64,000 bases of DNA from contig NC_059541.1 in assembly GCF_905220415.1 (NCBI RefSeq), forward strand, positions 384,501 through 448,500, read 5' to 3'. The notes under the pieces were generated by a model. The model worked only from the letters and a program-made list of their open reading frames with translations, was not told where the DNA came from and ran no database searches. The stretch comes from Colias croceus. Lineage: Eukaryota > Arthropoda > Insecta > Lepidoptera > Pieridae. Of this stretch, positions 57,863 to 64,000 are shown one piece after another. Both the position numbers and the translations under genes were made by a program. How positions within the stretch are numbered: position 1 is the first letter of the stretch; the number at the start of each line of letters is the position of its first letter.

Positions 57863-58375
57863 TATTATTTAAGAGTTACTACAGCAGACATCAGAGTCAT
57901 AAGAACCTAGTTATAATAATTAATATCATATTATTATAGTGTTAGAGTGATTCATTCTTAATGACACTTGATATGCAGGTAAAGTACCACATTATCTAAT
58001 ATTTTTGAAACTAATATTGAATTTCCATAACTTTATGATACCTACCTACTCTATTTCTGTCATTATAAGGTAGGAAAGATGTTGAGTATAACAAAAATTA
58101 AACATTTTATGTATTTACGAGGAGTGAGGACATCCATATGAATAATATATTTTATTTTATTGCTCGATATAAACTTATTCATTGCGTTTGATGTTCAAAT
58201 GTTTTATTTTGATTTTCTTATATATTTGTGTCCGTAAGTACCTATCACTTCTCAGGACCGCTCTCTTCATTTGCTTTTTGATATCTATTTCGCGTACGTC
58301 TTGTAGTACAAGATTTGTTATTTCATTTCTTGTAAACATATAGGTAAATTCAATGATAATAATTGTGGTAAATAA
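57863..58375. other. Upstream of ATP8A exon 1
   Basis: AT-rich; no promoter motif or exon recognised. Confidence 0.45.
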
Positions 58376-58624
58376 TCCATACTAATATTATAAATGCGAA
58401 AGTAACTGTGTCTGTCTGTCTGTTACTCAATCACGCCTTAACTACCACCAGTAACCAATTTGCATGAAATTTGGTATAGAGATATTTTGATATCCGAGAA
58501 AGGACATAGGCTACTTTTTACCCCGGAAAATAGGATAGGTTTTATCCCGGAAATCCCACGGGAACGGGAACTATGCGGGTTTTTCTTTGACTGCGCGGGC
58601 GAAGCTGCGGGTAGAAAGCTATAG
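58376..58624 (+). mobile_element. Helitron-like (Lep1-type) element
   Basis: A|TCCATACTAATATTATAAA start, TCTGTCTGTCTG tract, GCGCGGGCGAAGCTGCGGGT hairpin, and an altered end AAGCTATAG|T. Confidence 0.82.
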
Positions 58625-60570
58625 TGGCTTATATCTCTGTATTGCAAACTTTTATTTTGTTTCTGAAGTGTTGGTTTGTGCTCTGACTTAACAGAATATC
58701 CTTTGATAATGGTAATTTCGGTTATTGAGCCGAAAATATAATGTAGCAATACACTAATAATCAGGAAGTACCTAGTTTGTAAATCATTCCACTGATAGTG
58801 GATTTGGAAAGAAGATAAGTCAACAGAGAAAAGTCGGCATGACAGTCTTGATCTTATCAAATCAGAAAATGTATAAAATGTTATACTTTGAGCATGAGAA
58901 GACAATTTAAACTGCCGATTACAACTTTGAATGATACTAATACATCGATTAGCTGATAGGTAATGAAGTTTATAATTAGTACTAATTATTATTTAAGTGG
59001 GTATCGGAACTAATTACGGAAAAGTCGTTGGGAAAAGTGATGACTCGTGGTCTAAATGCCCGTAAATGGTCAGTAAATTTGTAGAGCTTGCTCTGCCATT
59101 TGATTCCCCAAGTTTTACTTATTCTATAATTAATTAAACAGACTATAAATAAAAGATAATTGGTTAAAAACTTATAAGCAAGCATTCCGATCGTGACTAC
59201 CTGTGTAAATTGCTTCTATTAGCGCGTGCTACACATAACGACTTGAGTTCTCTGCGAATGAAACATATCGTCAAAGTATTTATACATTATTCTAGGAATA
59301 AAAATGTAAACATTGAAACAACATTATACTGTTAGTAAAGTAACATTATATTATTTATCCAACCTAATGTTCCGTAGAATTCACATAGAGGCTATAGTTA
59401 GTATGTATAAATAATAAATATTATATTGTTTAGTGAAATATACAATTGAATACTTTCATACTTATTTCAAAACTAAATAAAATAATTTAGTATCTCTAGA
59501 TGAGACACCGAAACGTTTATCAGTGAAATTGTGTACTTATTTAAAACAGTCCAAGCGCACTCCAGAAACGCACACCATAACTATCATTACAGCGTATCTA
59601 ATAAACCATTACAATTAATGTACTATAAAAACAATAGTTTAAGTCTTAACCTACTCGCAAGTCACAAATCACGCACTTATTTATAGGAAACTAAATTTTG
59701 TTGAAACCGTCGGTCAACACGCGATCCCACGCATCTACTGAACTTCTAAAGATAGTCTGATAAGATTACACGGTTTCTCACGGAGTGCGACACTGCAGGT
59801 GTGACGCCACGCTCGTGACGTCACGTGTGTACACACCCTTATGCGGGGTCTATGCTTTTGGAACGAAATTGAAATTAATAGTCGTGACATGAATTTGGGT
59901 TCGGTAATGATTCGCGTAGATAAGAGTGATTAAATATCTTTGTGTACATATTATGACATAATTATTATATTATGCTTATAAAAAATTATAGCAATAAATT
60001 ATATACATTTACTGCGGAATATTTTTTTATTTATGTGGATGCAAACATTGCTTTAAATTCAGCTCCGTTAAACTATCAGAATAAAAGAAAAAAAAACACG
60101 AATTACATATTACCATACCTATTTTTTTTCCTATATTTTGTTAATAAATGATGAAATTGGTCTTTTATCTGATTATTTCTATAGGACTTAAAAATAATTA
60201 CCTACATTAAGTGCGTCGGTCTGAAACAATAAGGAAACAATCGTTAAAGTTATCAAAGTAATAACAATCAACGATTTCTAATAGTGTTATCGTTGTTCCT
60301 TAATTTTAATTTATAGAATTATAATGACTAACTACGTAGCTAAGTAGGTATATCATATTATTATCACACGGGTTTAGAGTGTTTCTTCCATAATCACCAT
60401 ACTATAATCAAGATATGTTAACACATATGACATAATGTATTGATATTTATTACATAATACAACATAATATTATGATTCAATAGTATTACGCCGAAGTTTA
60501 TATAAAGATAAACATTCGGTAATTGATAAAGCTTTTAAAATAAATATAAGACATCATAGTCACCCCACTA
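58625..60570. other. Upstream of ATP8A exon 1
   Basis: AT-rich apart from 59780-59850, which has GC-richer text with GTGACGTCACGTGTG, a CRE-like palindrome (TGACGTCA at 59817-59824). It could belong to a distal promoter of ATP8A; not testable here. Confidence 0.35.
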
Positions 60571-60575
60571 ACACA

Positions 60576-60680
60576 TATAAAGCTCGGCGCTCACTGGTCA
60601 CTCCCTTCGCGTGAAACCTTTTTTCGTGATTATAGTAGTCTTTGTTTTACGGCCAGCTGTAATGAGTTCCGCGTGGACAA
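60576..60680 (+). promoter_or_regulatory. Possible plus-strand TATA promoter and start codon
   Basis: TATAAAG (60576-60582), GC-richer text CTCGGCGCTCACTGGTCACT with an initiator-like TCACT, then an ATG at 60662 opening MSSAWTM and a possible donor GTACTC. Short and unconfirmed. Confidence 0.2.
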
Positions 60681-62350
60681 TGGTACTCAATTTGTCATCC
60701 ACTCACAAATATGGTGGGTTAAATTGAATTCTATTATTATTTTGACGTGAACCACTTTCTAGCACAGCGCGCTGGTTGATCGAATGACGTCATTATTTTG
60801 TGTATTTTTAATTTAGTTCCTGTTCCAAAATAAAGCTTTTACTACATACTTGTATTTTAATGTTGCTGACGATGACGATTTTTTTTTTGTAAAAAGGGAC
60901 AATTTTGTTTGGCTATTGAAAGAAAAACAATCGATACATGTTAATTAGAACTGGTAACTTGTTTAAGGGTTGGTTTTGCATAATCGCCCACTAAAATCTA
61001 TTATTCACTGAGGTTCAAAGCATTCTTTAGAGACGAGGCAGAAGCCTTTGACTTAACAAGTGAGGTCTGAATAATTTATTGGTTAAAGAAACCTACAGCT
61101 GCGGCACACACTCAATTACTTCAGCTGTGTTTTGATTTTATTTCACACTTTTCACGTGCACTCTGTCTGTTTTAATAATCTGTTTTCTAATTAGAACAAC
61201 ACGACTATTACGGTTTGTATTTTATAACTTTTAACGAAACCGTGCTACAAATTTTAGTCTGTGGAAAAGCTCGAAAATAAGCGCGAATAAGTTTCTTGCC
61301 GAATCTACCTGAGGTTGACCATTGCCATTTGACCCAATTTACTTTAAAATGTGTTGTTTAATTGTTTTGGCAATAACTTTTACGTTAGATAGTAGTTAAT
61401 CTAACTTTCTTTCTGAACACTGAAAAAGGAAATGAATCAACTAATTATTAACCAAAGAATGATTAACAGATTATTAGGAATATTTCTTTGAAAATCTGAA
61501 CCAACTATTTACATTGTAAAAAGTAAACGATGTTGAGAGGATGCCGGAAATGTGTGAAACATACGGTAATGTGGTAAGATAAATGATAAAATGGTTCACG
61601 TTACCTGAGTTTTAATTAAAAATTTCAGTATCTTCCTTGTATATATAACAAACCTTTTACATTTCATGAAATATGAATCAATGTAAACAGTACGGAAAAA
61701 GGATATTAATAATTTAAATATAAGCTGCGTTCCAGGGTGCAAATTTACAGTAGATCGCTGGGATTAGTACGTTTTTATGCAAATCTCCTTATTGATTATT
61801 GTAAGTACACAAAAAGAAAACAGTTGTTGTTGCTAAGTGCATTTGTAGTAATTATTGTGACCAGGAAAACAATATTACTTTTTCTTTCCTAAAAACTGAC
61901 CATTAGGTACAATTAGCTTCATTTAGGTAATTATTAAATGATTTCTTTATAATTCACTAAGCATAGAGCTTTACAGTTTTTCGTATATAAAGTAATTACA
62001 ACATAACTAATATACAATTACTTAATTTAAAACTCGATCTTATAGATCTTGATTGATTATGATTATGATATGAATTTTATTGAACCGATAACAATAAACT
62101 AGTATAGTATTGTTTCAAACATTGTGGTTTTATTTTACCTCTACATTATCCTCATACAAATAATGTAAACCGAACATAGCCTGTTTAACTCGAATATTTA
62201 AAATTCATTCCAAGAAAACGCAACTTGTAAGTTTTTACACGAATAAATTGATTTAATTGCTCGTTTAAAGTGTAAACCTTACCAGTATTTCATATATTGT
62301 TAATTTAAAGTTATATAAAAGTATTATTTGTGTAATGAAAACGTTATTTT
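60681..62350. other. Upstream of ATP8A exon 1
   Basis: AT-rich, no recognised feature. Confidence 0.45.
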
Positions 62351-62359
62351 ACAAAGTTA

Positions 62360-62435
62360 TCGTGCGCCGAGGGCGGGCGGGCGGCGGCGTGCGGCACCCT
62401 CGCGTCCCTGTGTGGTACTGGGCGGGAAAATAGAA
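62360..62435. promoter_or_regulatory. GC-rich island, possible promoter or 5' UTR exon
   Basis: GCGCCGAGGGCGGGCGGGCG and following text, with TGGGCGGGAAAA at its right edge, stand out sharply from AT-rich DNA. Position upstream of ATP8A exon 1 on the minus strand would suit a first non-coding exon. No splice donor is certain. Confidence 0.3.
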
Positions 62436-62689
62436 ACAGAATTATCACAGAGCTGAAAAGGCTTGGAAACCTAGTTTGATAAAGACATTAAGCTTGTCTG
62501 CGTTAAGGTTTTAAAGACGTAAATGTAGTATTTCTCATCAAAGTTTTTTTTACATACCCACTCATAATACCTACTTATGTTATTTTCTCTAGTTATATAG
62601 CGTTTTATATATCTATAATATATTACTTTTTTTACTTCTGATTAAGCTATGTACTTACATTAATAATTTGCGTTGTGACTAGATTTTAA

Positions 62690-62867
62690 TCTATACTGCT
62701 AATATTATAAAGCTGAAGAGTTTGTTTGTTTGTTTGAACGCGCTTGTCTCAGGAACTACTCGTCCGATTTGGAAAATTCTTTCAGTGTATTTATCGAGGA
62801 AGGCTATATATCACCCTAAGACCATCAGGAGCGGAGCAATGCGGGTGAAACCGCAGGACATAGCTAG
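62690..62867 (+). mobile_element. Helitron-like element, AAAGCTGAAGAG subfamily
   Basis: A|TCTATACTGCTAATATTAT to GGACATAGCTAG. Close to 54098-54281. Confidence 0.82.
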
Positions 62868-63334
62868 GGTATTAATTAATTATTTTACGCTCTACATAAT
62901 TTCAAATACAGCGATAATTGTAAACAATCGACTTACAATTTCATTTATTTTCTTAACAGTTTAAATAATAAAAATCCTTCGATGGAAAAGTTTGTTTCTA
63001 TGACGTGCCGACCGGACTAAGCTTGAGCATTTAACTTTGTTTCAATGTAATTTCACCGCCATTACAATTGACATCGATCGTCTACTTAATTGAGTTTTAA
63101 GCTTGTTATTTGAAAAGAAAATAATTGGAAACTTTTATACGAATAAATCTTTGATACTTGTTTACATTACTTGTGAATTTATAGAAAACTCACAAAACAA
63201 ACCAATAATTTTAGGTTATTTTTCTACATAATATCATGTTCATAATACAATGAACTATAATTATTAAGAACCGCGTGGTGAATTATAAAAAAATAATAAT
63301 TGGTATCTATTTAAGATTAAACATGTTATAATAA
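62868..63334. other. AT-rich spacer
   Basis: No recognised feature; contains AT-rich text and ATAATAATATTGG next to the LINE start. Confidence 0.45.
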
Positions 63335-64000
63335 TATTGGATACTTACGGAAATAGGATTAAATCAGTTTGAAATTTACAGAGACAAGCAATTAAAAGAA
63401 GCAATAATTAGGACCAGAATTACAAAAATAAAAGCAAAACCATTGCACGGCCAGTTTTATAGATCAGTTTTAGACAAGGAGAATATAGATAAAAATCAAT
63501 CATTTAGATGGCTTAATAAACAGAAAGTATCCCCATCTTTAGAATCATCCATATTTTCTATTCAAGATCAAGCGGTGATTACGAGACAGCATGAAAGAGA
63601 TATATTAAAGAAAGCAGTAGATGGTAAATGTCGATTATGTGTAGTGAAAGATGAAACAGTGCAACACATAATATCGGGATGCGAAAAATTAGCTGGAACT
63701 TATTATATAAAGAGACACAATAATTTAGTACAATATATATTTTGGGCGCTAGCAAAAAAACACAATATAGAAGTTTCTAAACAGTGGTGGCTAGAACACT
63801 TGACACTACCTCAGGTGAAAGAAAATATGACTGCGAAGATAATGTGGGAAATTCCAATACAAACAGATCAAACAATAGTACATAATAGACCGGACATTAT
63901 ATATATAAATAAAACAGATAATAAAACATATTTAATAGACATAACAGTACCATCAGATTATAATATAGGACCAAAAGAAATAGAGAAATTAAGCAAATAC
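63335..64000 (+). CDS. LINE polyprotein C-terminus with restriction-like endonuclease, partial
   Basis: Open for 222 codons to the window edge, no stop. CRLCVVKDETVQHIISGC is a CxxC...HxxxxC zinc knuckle, WWLEHLTLPQVKENMTAKIM and WEIPIQTD follow, then NRPDIIYINKTDNKTYLIDI, the PD-(D/E)xK-type nuclease core with PD and the D in LIDI. This order (zinc knuckle then restriction-like nuclease at the C-terminus) is known from R2/R4-type LINEs, which cut specific or microsatellite targets. The RT part is missing, so the copy is 5'-truncated at about 63335, or begins after a rearrangement. Confidence 0.75.

Noticed and set aside
58438..58905. 155-codon minus-strand open frame
   Set aside because: It covers a Helitron-like element and its flank with no protein motif.

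Overview
The window reads as AT-rich insect nuclear DNA, most likely from a moth or butterfly. Interspersed repeats fill most of it and several look lepidopteran: about a dozen Lep1-like Helitron relatives that begin TC, carry a GC-rich hairpin and end CTAG between A and T; elements bounded by AACCGACTTC / GAAGTCGGTT; tRNA-headed SINEs; a CR1-type LINE whose ORF1 has a PHD remnant. There are no bacterial operons, rRNA genes or CRISPR arrays.

The only host gene I can name is on the minus strand and spans nearly the whole window: a P4-ATPase phospholipid flippase of the ATP8A class. I recovered 14 coding exons, from the initiator ATG at 57611 to a donor at 627. Every intron is GT-AG, and all phases agree, giving an uninterrupted 736-codon frame with the actuator DGET loop, the PISL motif of membrane helix 4, the phosphorylation site DKTGTLT, N-domain KGAD and hinge TGDK. 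The rest of the P domain and membrane helices 5-10 lie left of the window. Two introns are huge: exon 1 to exon 2 (about 32 kb) and exon 4 to exon 5 (about 15 kb). They hold nearly all the mobile elements and possibly one or two small nested genes (exon-like pieces at 33.6, 26.8 and 46.6-46.8 kb, function unknown).

Layout from left to right: 0-5.6 kb, ATP8A exons 14 to 5 with a LINE fragment and a Helitron-like copy; 5.6-20.8 kb, intron 4 with a 1.5-kb foldback element, an element with GTAACGGCACC ends, a palindromic MITE and a SINE; 20.8-25.5 kb, exons 4, 3 and 2 plus a second GTAACGGCACC-ended element; 25.5-57.5 kb, intron 1 with a three-layer transposon nest (28.6-31.6 kb), two P-like elements nested in opposite orientation with perfect 8-bp target duplications (34.0-37.04 kb), a nearly complete CR1 LINE (39.0-43.7 kb), SINE pairs, a dead maT mariner (47.9-49.2 kb), a piggyBac-like MITE (49.9-51.0 kb) and a LINE interrupted by a long-TIR element (54.3-56.7 kb); 57.5-64 kb, exon 1, its upstream DNA and the C-terminal part of a LINE with a restriction-like endonuclease running off the edge.

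The most notable pattern is that several unrelated DNA elements here are built alike: short terminal inverted repeats plus many internal copies of one short word specific to that element, in at least two cases facing opposite ways in the two halves. Two elements with nearly the same ends carry different words. The nested P-like pair is the best-resolved structure in the window.
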